Assembly (NCBI GenBank): GCA_964580435.1
Contig: CAZOKP010000128.1
Span: 1-5,233, forward strand
Direction of reading: 5' to 3'
Length of the DNA: 5,233 nt
Source of the DNA: CAZKEW01 sp964580435
GTDB taxonomy: Bacteria; Acidobacteriota; Aminicenantia; Aminicenantales; UBA8522
The notes below the pieces were generated by a model. That model made no database searches, was not told the origin of the DNA, and worked only from the letters and a program-made list of their open reading frames with translations. Made by a program: the position numbers and the translations under genes. Position 1 is the first letter of the stretch, and the number at the start of each line of letters is the position of its first letter. Below are positions 1 through 5,233 of this stretch, piece after piece.

Positions 1-183
1 GACGGGGACGCACCGTGACAGGACCCACGCCTCGCCGGGAGCAAATTCGCGTGCTTTTGAGCCCGCACCGCTCGCCCATTCAGGCCGCCGATCGGAGCGG
101 GGAGCCGAGTCCTTTCAAAGCCCGTATCCATACATCACAGAAAAAAAGATGCTTACTGGAACATCCCTCGCCTTGACTCATAA
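1..183. other. Upstream region without a supported gene
   Basis: I see no recognisable gene, tRNA or structured RNA here. Two plus-strand frames run open from the left edge, one ending at a TGA at 174-176 and the other running on inside ftsY, but neither conceptual peptide resembles a protein family. The left part (about 1-110) is GC-rich and has only short self-complementary pieces, such as CCGATCGG at 88-95 and CCGCTC (68-73) against GAGCGG (95-100). The right part (about 110-183) becomes AT-rich, with seven A residues at 141-147, which suits a promoter region for ftsY. It could include the tail of an upstream gene, but that cannot be shown. Confidence 0.5.
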
Positions 184-201
184 ATGGCCAGAAAATATAA
201 T
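173..201 (+). promoter_or_regulatory. Candidate sigma70-type promoter overlapping the ftsY start
   Basis: TTGACT at 173-178 and TATAAT at 196-201 are separated by exactly 17 bases. This matches 11 of 12 positions of the housekeeping -35/-10 consensus at the ideal spacing. The predicted transcription start is near G208. The odd point is that the -10 box lies inside the reading frame that begins at ATG 184. If the promoter is real, transcripts from it cannot use that ATG and would need the GTG at 211 or TTG at 214, with almost no leader. A chance match is possible, since the bases also encode Lys-Tyr-Asn in the longer frame. Confidence 0.4.
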
Positions 202-1104
202 GGTTCTGCCGTGTTGGGAAGCCTTAAAGAAAGACTGGTCAAGACGAGCCAATCCCTGCGGCAAAAATTCCAAGAACTCATGGAGAGCGGCAAGCCCCGG
301 GATAAAATCCTGGAAGAACTCGCCGAAATTTTGATCCTTGCGGATACGGGGATTGCGTCCACAGACAAGATCATCCTTTCCCTCAAAGAACAGACCAGGA
401 AAGACGCTCCGTTTGTGGAGATCCAAAAAGCTCTCCAGGAAGAGCTTGTCCGTATCCTGGGGCAGTATCCCTCGGGGCTTTCGGTCGATTCTTCACCGGC
501 CGTGATCATGATGGTCGGTGTCAACGGAGGCGGGAAAACGACATCCCTGGCCAAGCTGGCGTATTATTTCAAGGACAAAGAAAAGAAGGTCCTGCTTGTC
601 GCCGCCGATACCTTCAGGGCCGCCGCCCAGGAGCAGTTGACAGTCTGGGGGAAAAGGCTGAATGTCCCCGTTATCAGGGGCCAATACGGAGCTGACCCGG
701 CTGCCGTCGTCTATGACGCCCTGAAATCCCTAAAAGCGCACGCCTATGAACTCCTTCTCGTCGATACGGCGGGCCGGATTCACACGAACACCAACCTGAT
801 GAATGAGCTTGAAAAAATCAAGAGGATCATCGCCAGGGAAATCGCCGGGGCTCCCCATGAAATCCTTCTCGTGCTGGATTCGACCATTGGCCAGAATGCC
901 CTGGTCCAAGCTAAGGAATTCCTCAAGTTTTCCGGGATCACGGGAATTTTCCTCACCAAACTCGACGGCACGGCCAAGGGAGGGAGCGTCATCAGCATCG
1001 TCGATGAGCTTAAGCTGCCGATAAAGTTTATAGGCGTCGGAGAAGACGTCCAAGACATGCTCCCCTTTTCTCCGGCACAATTTGTGAATGCGCTGATCTC
1101 ATGA
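184..1104 (+). CDS. ftsY: Signal recognition particle receptor FtsY (SRP GTPase)
   Basis: FtsY is the membrane-associated receptor that docks SRP-bound ribosomes at the translocon; its GTPase pairs with that of Ffh. Of 306 residues, roughly 10-90 form the helical N domain and 105-306 the G domain. Visible motifs are the P-loop GVNGGGKT (112-119), DTFRAAA (142-148), DTAGR (194-198), TKLD (258-261), and the C-terminal GVGEDVQDMLPF (284-295) typical of FtsY. The long acidic A domain of E. coli FtsY is absent, as in many bacteria, so the basic first helix may provide membrane contact. An in-frame TAA precedes ATG 184, so this is the first possible ATG, but it has no Shine-Dalgarno sequence. A GTG at 211 would give MLGSLKERLVKT, which fits the usual FtsY beginning better. 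It is the first gene of the apparent operon and overlaps ribD by 4 bp. Family identity is certain; the start is not. Confidence 0.97.
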   Translation: MARKYNGSAVLGSLKERLVKTSQSLRQKFQELMESGKPRDKILEELAEILILADTGIASTDKIILSLKEQTRKDAPFVEIQKALQEELVRILGQYPSGLSVDSSPAVIMMVGVNGGGKTTSLAKLAYYFKDKEKKVLLVAADTFRAAAQEQLTVWGKRLNVPVIRGQYGADPAAVVYDALKSLKAHAYELLLVDTAGRIHTNTNLMNELEKIKRIIAREIAGAPHEILLVLDSTIGQNALVQAKEFLKFSGITGIFLTKLDGTAKGGSVISIVDELKLPIKFIGVGEDVQDMLPFSPAQFVNALIS

Positions 1105-2201
1105 AAAACGCCATGGATTCATCCTATCTTGAAATGGCTTATGGTCTGGCAGAGAAAGCCAAGGGATGGGCTCGTCCGAATCCTTATGTAGGGGCCGTCC
1201 TCGTCCGCGAGGAAAAGATCGTCGGCTACGGCTATCATGAACGGCCTGGAAAACCGCACGCTGAAGTCATCGCTTTAGACCGGGCCGGCTCGTTGGCTAG
1301 AGGAGGCACCCTTTTTCTCACCCTGGAGCCGTGCGTCCACTGGGGAAGAACGCCTCCATGCGTGGATGCCGTGCTTCGGGCCGGGCTGAAAAGGGTCGTC
1401 ATCTCTTCTCCAGATCCTAATCCCATTGTCTTCAACAAGGGAATCCGGGCCCTGCGCGTCGCGGGAATCGACGTCTCTGTCGGGCTTCTCGAGGACAGAA
1501 ACAAGAATCTGAATGAAACGTATTATAAATACATCACCCAGGGAATTCCCTTCGTGACCCTAAAGGCGGCGGTGAGCCTCGACGGCAGGATCTCGTCAAA
1601 GGTATTCGATTCCCGCTGGATATCTTCGGCCCAGACGAGAGAGTACGTCCACCTTGTCCGGGGTGAATACGACGCCATCATGGTGGGAATCAACACCATT
1701 CTTAAGGACAATCCCCGGCTCACCGTCAGACATCCTCACTGGCGAGGGAAAAAAATAACCAGGGTCATTCTCGATTCAGGTCTTCGCCTCCCACTTGAGG
1801 CCAGGATCCTCTCCACTCTCCGGGAAGGGAAGGTCATCGTCTTTACTTCAAAAAAAAGTTCGCCCAAAAAAGCCGGCGCTTTGCGCAAAAAAGGTGTCGA
1901 GGTTATCGAGATTCCAGGCTCGGCTCAAAAACTCGAAGTCCAGGAAGTCCTCCCTCGGCTGGGGAAGAAAGGTCTTTCCAGCCTGCTCGTGGAAGGAGGC
2001 AGCCGGGTGCTGACCACCATGCTCGAAGAAAAGCTCGCAGATAAGCTTTTCCTAACCGTCTCGCCGCGCCTGATCGGCGGAGAAAGAGCGCCCTCCTTTT
2101 TTGAAGGAAAGGGAATCAGCCGGATCAGTGAGTCCTTGGAACTTCAAAAGGCCACCTCGTTCAAAATTGGAAAAGACCTCATCGTGGAAGGATATTTCTA
2201 A
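1101..2201 (+). CDS. ribD: Bifunctional riboflavin biosynthesis deaminase/reductase RibD
   Basis: This cytosolic enzyme deaminates 2,5-diamino-6-ribosylamino-4-pyrimidinone 5'-phosphate and then reduces the ribosyl side chain with NADPH. Its 366 residues match the family length. The N-terminal cytidine-deaminase-like domain (about 1-145) shows NPYVG (27-31), zinc ligand H53 with catalytic E55 in PHAEV, and zinc ligands C78 and C87 in PCVHWGRTPPC. The C-terminal reductase domain (about 150-366) has SLDGRI (159-164), SRW (171-173), R187, GINTILKDNPRLTVR (196-210) and VEGG (297-300). By my alignment from memory these correspond to the substrate and NADP contacts of E. coli RibD, so both active sites look intact. 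ATG 1101 lies inside the ftsY stop (ATGA), and without a clear Shine-Dalgarno sequence it probably depends on translational coupling; ATG 1113 is an alternative start. The stop overlaps ribE by one base. Confidence 0.96.
   Translation: MKNAMDSSYLEMAYGLAEKAKGWARPNPYVGAVLVREEKIVGYGYHERPGKPHAEVIALDRAGSLARGGTLFLTLEPCVHWGRTPPCVDAVLRAGLKRVVISSPDPNPIVFNKGIRALRVAGIDVSVGLLEDRNKNLNETYYKYITQGIPFVTLKAAVSLDGRISSKVFDSRWISSAQTREYVHLVRGEYDAIMVGINTILKDNPRLTVRHPHWRGKKITRVILDSGLRLPLEARILSTLREGKVIVFTSKKSSPKKAGALRKKGVEVIEIPGSAQKLEVQEVLPRLGKKGLSSLLVEGGSRVLTTMLEEKLADKLFLTVSPRLIGGERAPSFFEGKGISRISESLELQKATSFKIGKDLIVEGYF
2186..2192 (+). promoter_or_regulatory. Ribosome binding site of ribE
   Basis: GGAAGGA lies 8 bases before the ribE ATG at 2201, inside the last codons of ribD. 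It is the clearest Shine-Dalgarno match in the cluster. Together with the TAATG stop/start overlap it fixes the ribE start and suggests coupled translation of ribD and ribE. Starts of ftsY, ribD and the HEAT-repeat gene have no comparable site. Confidence 0.7.
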
Positions 2202-2797
2202 TGTTTACAGGAATCATCCATCATCAGGGCACCTTCAAAGGTTACCGGCGAGGAAAACAGGAGATCGCCATAGAGGCGCCCTCTCCATTCCCATCCTTGG
2301 AAGCCGGAGAAAGCATGGCTTTGAACGGTGTTTGCCTGAGCCTTGCCAGGAAGGAAGGGAGTATCCTTTTCTTTAATCTTTCTCAGGAGACCCTGCGGAT
2401 GACGACCCTCGGCTCTCTCAAGATCGGGGAAAAACTGAACCTTGAGCTTCCGCTCACCCTTCAATCAGCCCTCGGCGGTCATCTCGTGACCGGCCATATT
2501 GATGGCAAGGGAAAAGTCCTCCGAACAATGGAAAAGAAACCCGGAAAAAGCCTGACGATCTCCTTTCCGTCTGAGCTCAAACCTTATTTTATACCCAAGG
2601 GTTCAGTAGGCGTGAACGGCGTCAGCCTGACAATTGCCGAACTCGGGCGGTCTTCCTTCGATGTTGAGCTGATTCCTGTCACCATCGAGAAATCCAATTT
2701 ACGAGGCCTGAAAAGAGGGCAAGAGGTCAACCTAGAGTGTGACATCTTCGGGAAATACGTGTATAATTGGTTAAGTAAGGGAAAAACAAGACTTTAG
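2201..2797 (+). CDS. ribE: Riboflavin synthase (alpha-chain type)
   Basis: Riboflavin synthase converts two molecules of 6,7-dimethyl-8-ribityllumazine into riboflavin and the pyrimidine precursor; the family usually acts as a homotrimer in the cytosol. The 198 residues contain the expected two similar barrels. The N-terminal barrel has MFTGII at the start, NGVCLSL (42-48) and GGHLVTGHIDG (92-102). The C-terminal barrel (about 98-190) has KGSVGVNGVSLTIA (133-146) with Lys133, Ser142 and Thr144 at ligand-binding positions, and ECDIFGKY (179-186) with Asp181. The internal pair NGVCLSL/NGVSLTI shows the domain duplication. One small departure is IPVT (158-161) where IPHT is common. The gene overlaps ribD by one base and lies 9 bp before ribBA. 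The symbol is ribE in Bacillus-style naming and ribC in E. coli. Confidence 0.96.
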   Translation: MFTGIIHHQGTFKGYRRGKQEIAIEAPSPFPSLEAGESMALNGVCLSLARKEGSILFFNLSQETLRMTTLGSLKIGEKLNLELPLTLQSALGGHLVTGHIDGKGKVLRTMEKKPGKSLTISFPSELKPYFIPKGSVGVNGVSLTIAELGRSSFDVELIPVTIEKSNLRGLKRGQEVNLECDIFGKYVYNWLSKGKTRL

Positions 2798-2806
2798 GTC
2801 ATTTCT

Positions 2807-4024
2807 ATGGATAAAGAAATAAAGACGGCGACTGTCGAGCAAGCCCTGGAGGACGTCAAAGCAGGGCGGCTGATCATCATCGTAGATGATGAAGACAGAG
2901 AGAACGAAGGCGACCTCATGGTTGCCGCCGACAAAGTCACCCCTGAGATCATCAATTTTATGACCCGGTACGGGCGCGGGCTGATCTGCCTCCCTTTGAC
3001 CGGAGCGAGGCTCGAGGAGCTGCAACTGCCTCAGATGGTGCGCGATAACACATCGCGTTTCGAAACGGCATTCACTGTTTCCATCGACGCCAAAGAGGGA
3101 GTCACCACCGGAATTTCTGCCTACGACCGCGCCAGGACCGTTCTGGCCGCCATCCACCCCAAGACAAAGCCTCCAGACCTGGTCCGTCCGGGACATGTCT
3201 TTCCGCTGCAGGCAAAAGAAGGCGGGGTCCTGGCCAGGGCCGGGCAGACAGAAGCCGCGGTCGACCTGGCCCGCCTGGCCGGCCTCAATCCTGCCGGGGT
3301 CATTTGCGAAATCATGAACGAAGACGGGACAATGGCTCGAATGCCGCAACTCGAGAGGTTCAGCCAAAGCCATCACATCGCGGTCCTGACCATCGCTGAC
3401 CTCATCAAGTACCGGATGAAACACGAGAGCTTGGTCAAAAAAATTGATGAGGCCGACCTGCCCACACAGCATGGGCATTTCCGGATCTTTGTCTTCGAGG
3501 ATACCATCCACCACGAAAACCACGTGGCTCTGGTCAAAGGAGAAGTCCATCCCGATGAACCCGTCCTCGTCCGGGCCCACTCGCAATGTCTGACGGGAGA
3601 CACTTTTGGCTCCAGCCGCTGCGACTGCGGAGAGCAGCTCCGTCGTTCCATGGAAATAATCGAGAAGGAGGGCAAGGGGATTGTCCTCTACATCCTTAAC
3701 CAGGAAGGAAGAGGGATCGGCCTGACCAATAAGATCAGGGCCTATGCCATCCAGGATCAGGGAGCGGACACGGTCGAGGCCAACCGCAAGCTCGGATTCA
3801 AGCCCGACCAAAGAGATTACGGCATCGGGGCTCAGATCCTCGTGGCTCTCGGCGTGAAGAAAATCAGGCTCATGACCAATAATCCGCGCAAATTTATCGG
3901 TCTGGCAGGGTACGGGCTGGAGATCGTCGACCGCGTGCCCGTTGAGGTTCCGCCGAACCGGACAAACCTCAAGTACCTGAAAACGAAAAAAGAGAAATTG
4001 GGCCACATCCTCGATATGGTCTGA
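2807..4024 (+). CDS. ribBA: Bifunctional DHBP synthase / GTP cyclohydrolase II
   Basis: This fusion makes both precursors of the riboflavin pathway. Residues about 5-205 are 3,4-dihydroxy-2-butanone 4-phosphate synthase, acting on ribulose 5-phosphate; about 206-405 are GTP cyclohydrolase II. The first domain shows DDEDRENEGD (27-36), GVTTGISAYDR (98-108), RPGHVFPL (127-134) and CEIMNEDGTMARMP (167-180). Its metal ligand Glu is E32, but the partner His (E. coli H153) is Gln147 in RAGQTEA, codon CAG at 3245-3247. The second domain has zinc ligands C261, C272 and C274, QEGRGIGL (299-306), DTVEAN (321-326), Asp334, Arg336, and TNNPRK (357-362), all correctly spaced against E. coli RibA. HSQ258-260 replaces the more usual HSE. 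The start has only a weak upstream AGG; ATG 2807 is supported by the family-typical N-terminus. The length is normal. Confidence 0.96.
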   Translation: MDKEIKTATVEQALEDVKAGRLIIIVDDEDRENEGDLMVAADKVTPEIINFMTRYGRGLICLPLTGARLEELQLPQMVRDNTSRFETAFTVSIDAKEGVTTGISAYDRARTVLAAIHPKTKPPDLVRPGHVFPLQAKEGGVLARAGQTEAAVDLARLAGLNPAGVICEIMNEDGTMARMPQLERFSQSHHIAVLTIADLIKYRMKHESLVKKIDEADLPTQHGHFRIFVFEDTIHHENHVALVKGEVHPDEPVLVRAHSQCLTGDTFGSSRCDCGEQLRRSMEIIEKEGKGIVLYILNQEGRGIGLTNKIRAYAIQDQGADTVEANRKLGFKPDQRDYGIGAQILVALGVKKIRLMTNNPRKFIGLAGYGLEIVDRVPVEVPPNRTNLKYLKTKKEKLGHILDMV

Positions 4025-4045
4025 TTGAATTTTTATTGAACGGCG

Positions 4046-4825
4046 ATGACCCTGGCGGAGTTTTCGGAAAAGTTCTCTCTCCTGCATCCTCATGAGAAAA
4101 TAAGATTCCTCTACACCAATATCGATACCCTCGAAAAAGAAGAGCGAATCCTTTTCCTCCTCTCTCTTCTCAAGGAAGAGGAATCCTCTCCCCTGGTCAA
4201 GGCCACAGCTCTGAAATTTCTAAGAGAAGCTTCCTATCAGGAATTCGACGTTTACGAGAATTACATCGGAGACAACTTCAGGGCAGTAGCCAATGCCGCC
4301 AGGAGAGCCGTGAAGGAATTTGAAGAAGAAGACAAGAAGAACCGCTTTTATGCCGAGGCAGTCCTCCGGAAACTGCGGTCCCTCCCCGACAGAGACAGAA
4401 GGTTCAAGATCCTTAAGGCGATCTCAAAGCTCAAGGCGCCCTGGGTGCTTACGGTCTTGCTCGAAGCCCTGGACGACCCGGCCGAGATGAACCGGGATTT
4501 CCTGATCAAGGACCTCAGCCAAAGAGAGATCTGGAATCTCGAGCCCGTCTGCGAAAAATTGCATCGTCCTCCCTGGTACGTCAAAAGCGCGGTGCTCAAG
4601 GTTCTGGGCCTGAGAAAAGACGCCGCGGCTCTCTCCGCTATCGAACATACGCTGGCGGATACAAATATCGATGTCCGCAAGAGCGCGGCCGATGCTCTCG
4701 GAGAAATCGGCGGGAAAGAAGCCCTGGGGCTTCTGGTCAGATTGACCAAAGACAAGAGTGCTTATGTCAGGTCAGCCGCGGCCGAGGCGTTGCGCCGGGT
4801 GAGCAAGGTGAGGTTCAGCGGCTGA
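4046..4825 (+). CDS. HEAT-repeat protein of unknown function
   Basis: This 259-residue protein has no signal peptide or membrane segment and is probably cytosolic. It consists of helical pairs of HEAT or PBS-lyase-like type. The clearest repeats are at the C-terminus, about 193-223 (containing DVRKSAADALGEIG, 209-222) and 224-254 (YVRSAAAEALRRV, 240-252). Weaker helical repeats cover about 30-190, and a charged stretch lies at 91-112. Such solenoids usually bind other proteins, and no catalytic motif is visible. It starts 21 bp after ribBA, and an in-frame TGA at 4037-4039 makes ATG 4046 the first available ATG; no good Shine-Dalgarno sequence precedes it. It is probably co-transcribed with the rib genes, in the place often taken by ribH, but sequence gives no proof of a role in flavin metabolism. 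Its 3' end overlaps dtd by 11 bp. Confidence 0.85.
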   Translation: MTLAEFSEKFSLLHPHEKIRFLYTNIDTLEKEERILFLLSLLKEEESSPLVKATALKFLREASYQEFDVYENYIGDNFRAVANAARRAVKEFEEEDKKNRFYAEAVLRKLRSLPDRDRRFKILKAISKLKAPWVLTVLLEALDDPAEMNRDFLIKDLSQREIWNLEPVCEKLHRPPWYVKSAVLKVLGLRKDAAALSAIEHTLADTNIDVRKSAADALGEIGGKEALGLLVRLTKDKSAYVRSAAAEALRRVSKVRFSG

Positions 4826-4826
4826 A
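4814..4826. repeat. Short inverted repeat carrying both convergent stop codons
   Basis: TTCAG (4814-4818) and CTGAA (4822-4826) are perfect inverted arms around CGG. The plus-strand stop TGA of the HEAT-repeat gene (4823-4825) lies in one arm and the minus-strand stop of dtd (complement of 4815-4817) in the other. The 5-bp stem is not extended by the flanks and no T-run follows on either strand, so it does not qualify as an intrinsic terminator. No other terminator is visible between the two genes. Confidence 0.4.
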
Positions 4827-5233
4827 GGCGGGCTTCTTGGCCTCCAAAACAAAGGTCACCGGACCTTCATTGATGAGATGGACGTTCATAATCGCTTGAA
4901 AGACACCTGTTTCGACCCTGAACCCGCGTTGCCTAATCGACCCCGCCAGATGATTGATTAATGCCTCCGCCCTCTCGGGTTCCTCTGCCCCGTCAAAGCT
5001 CGGCCTCCTGCCCTTCTTTGTGGAGCCCGCAAGAGTGAATTGGGATATTGCCAGCACCTCTCCGCCGATTTCACCCAGGGAAAGATTCATCTTCCCCGCG
5101 CCGTCAGGGAAAATGCGAAGCTCCGTGATTTTCCCGGCCAAAGCCTCGGCCTCTTCCTCGGAATCCCCCTTTTCAACTCCGATGAGGAGGCAGATTCCCG
5201 GGCCGATTCTCCCTACGACACGGCCTTCCACTT
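4815..5233 (-). CDS. dtd: D-aminoacyl-tRNA deacylase (DTD), N-terminus beyond the window
   Basis: DTD hydrolyses D-amino acids (and glycine misloaded on tRNA-Ala) from tRNAs, protecting translation; the family is a cytosolic homodimer. The visible 138 residues begin at a GTG codon (5231-5229). I read this as an internal Val in the family segment V-E-G-x-VVG-x-IGPG, not a start, so about 15-18 N-terminal residues lie past the right edge. Diagnostic motifs, counted from that codon, are IGPG (9-12), LRIFPD (38-43), GKMNLSL (46-52), SQFTL (63-67), GRRPSF (74-79) and NEGPVT (121-126). The last holds the Gly-cisPro pair that reaches into the partner active site and excludes L-amino acids. The tail AKKPAFSR (131-138) extends slightly past the usual end. 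The gene converges on the HEAT-repeat gene and overlaps it by 11 bp, so it belongs to another transcript. Confidence 0.95.
   Translation of the reverse strand, partial: VEGRVVGRIGPGICLLIGVEKGDSEEEAEALAGKITELRIFPDGAGKMNLSLGEIGGEVLAISQFTLAGSTKKGRRPSFDGAEEPERAEALINHLAGSIRQRGFRVETGVFQAIMNVHLINEGPVTFVLEAKKPAFSR

Noticed and set aside
3..176. Plus-strand frame open from the left edge to TGA at 174-176, a possible tail of an upstream gene
   Set aside because: A second frame is open over the same stretch, the peptide has no recognisable motif, and codon third positions show no clear bias. The flank to the left would settle it.
1..183. FMN riboswitch, tRNA, SRP RNA or RNase P RNA upstream of ftsY
   Set aside because: No conserved core motif of these RNAs could be found by eye; only short, isolated complementary segments exist.
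149..334. Plus-strand open frame of 61 codons overlapping the start of ftsY
   Set aside because: It overlaps conserved FtsY N-domain coding sequence in another frame, and the product resembles nothing known.
153..554. Minus-strand open frame of 133 codons opposite ftsY
   Set aside because: It is the complement of conserved FtsY sequence, and the product is low-complexity Ser/Arg/Leu-rich without family features.
2771..4093. Long minus-strand open frame (440 codons) opposite ribBA
   Set aside because: It is antisense to a fully conserved ribBA. Its conceptual product is rich in Asp, Gly, Val and Gln with no family resemblance, as expected from the complement of a GC-biased gene.
4826..4860. 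Intrinsic terminator after the HEAT-repeat gene
   Set aside because: No stable GC stem followed by a T-run is present on either strand; the sequence is the coding end of dtd.
5229..5231. GTG as the true start of dtd
   Set aside because: It lies at the Val of the conserved V-E-G-x-VVG segment, about 15-18 residues into the family, so the frame most likely continues beyond the window.

Overview
The window holds one tightly packed plus-strand gene cluster and one converging minus-strand gene cut by the right edge. All the recognisable proteins are housekeeping enzymes of bacterial type. The sequence is moderately GC-rich. FtsY is a short form without the long acidic N-terminal domain of the E. 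coli protein. The riboflavin enzymes are the bacterial fused forms: RibD as deaminase plus reductase, and RibBA as DHBP synthase plus GTP cyclohydrolase II. This indicates a bacterium, possibly an acidobacterial (Aminicenantes-like) or deltaproteobacterial lineage, but that placement is a guess from protein style and gene order.

Layout: positions 1-183 hold no gene I can support. ftsY (184-1104) is followed by ribD (1101-2201, ATGA overlap), ribE (2201-2797, TAATG overlap), ribBA (2807-4024, 9-bp gap) and a HEAT-repeat protein (4046-4825, 21-bp gap). This spacing fits one translationally coupled transcript. The minus-strand dtd gene (D-aminoacyl-tRNA deacylase) enters from the right edge, and its stop lies 11 bp inside the end of the HEAT-repeat gene.

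Function: RibBA supplies both starting branches of riboflavin synthesis, the pyrimidine from GTP and 3,4-dihydroxy-2-butanone 4-phosphate from ribulose 5-phosphate. RibD carries out the next deamination and reduction. RibE makes riboflavin from lumazine. Lumazine synthase (ribH), which often follows ribBA, is not in the window; the HEAT-repeat gene sits in that place. No FMN riboswitch is visible before ribD (there is no room) or before ftsY.

Most notable points: a near-consensus sigma70-type promoter overlaps the first ATG of ftsY, so the real start may be a GTG at 211 on a nearly leaderless mRNA. The metal-binding His of the DHBP synthase domain is replaced by Gln in RibBA. I did not find a clearly new biological system; this is mainly a conserved biosynthetic and targeting locus with an unusual gene partnership.
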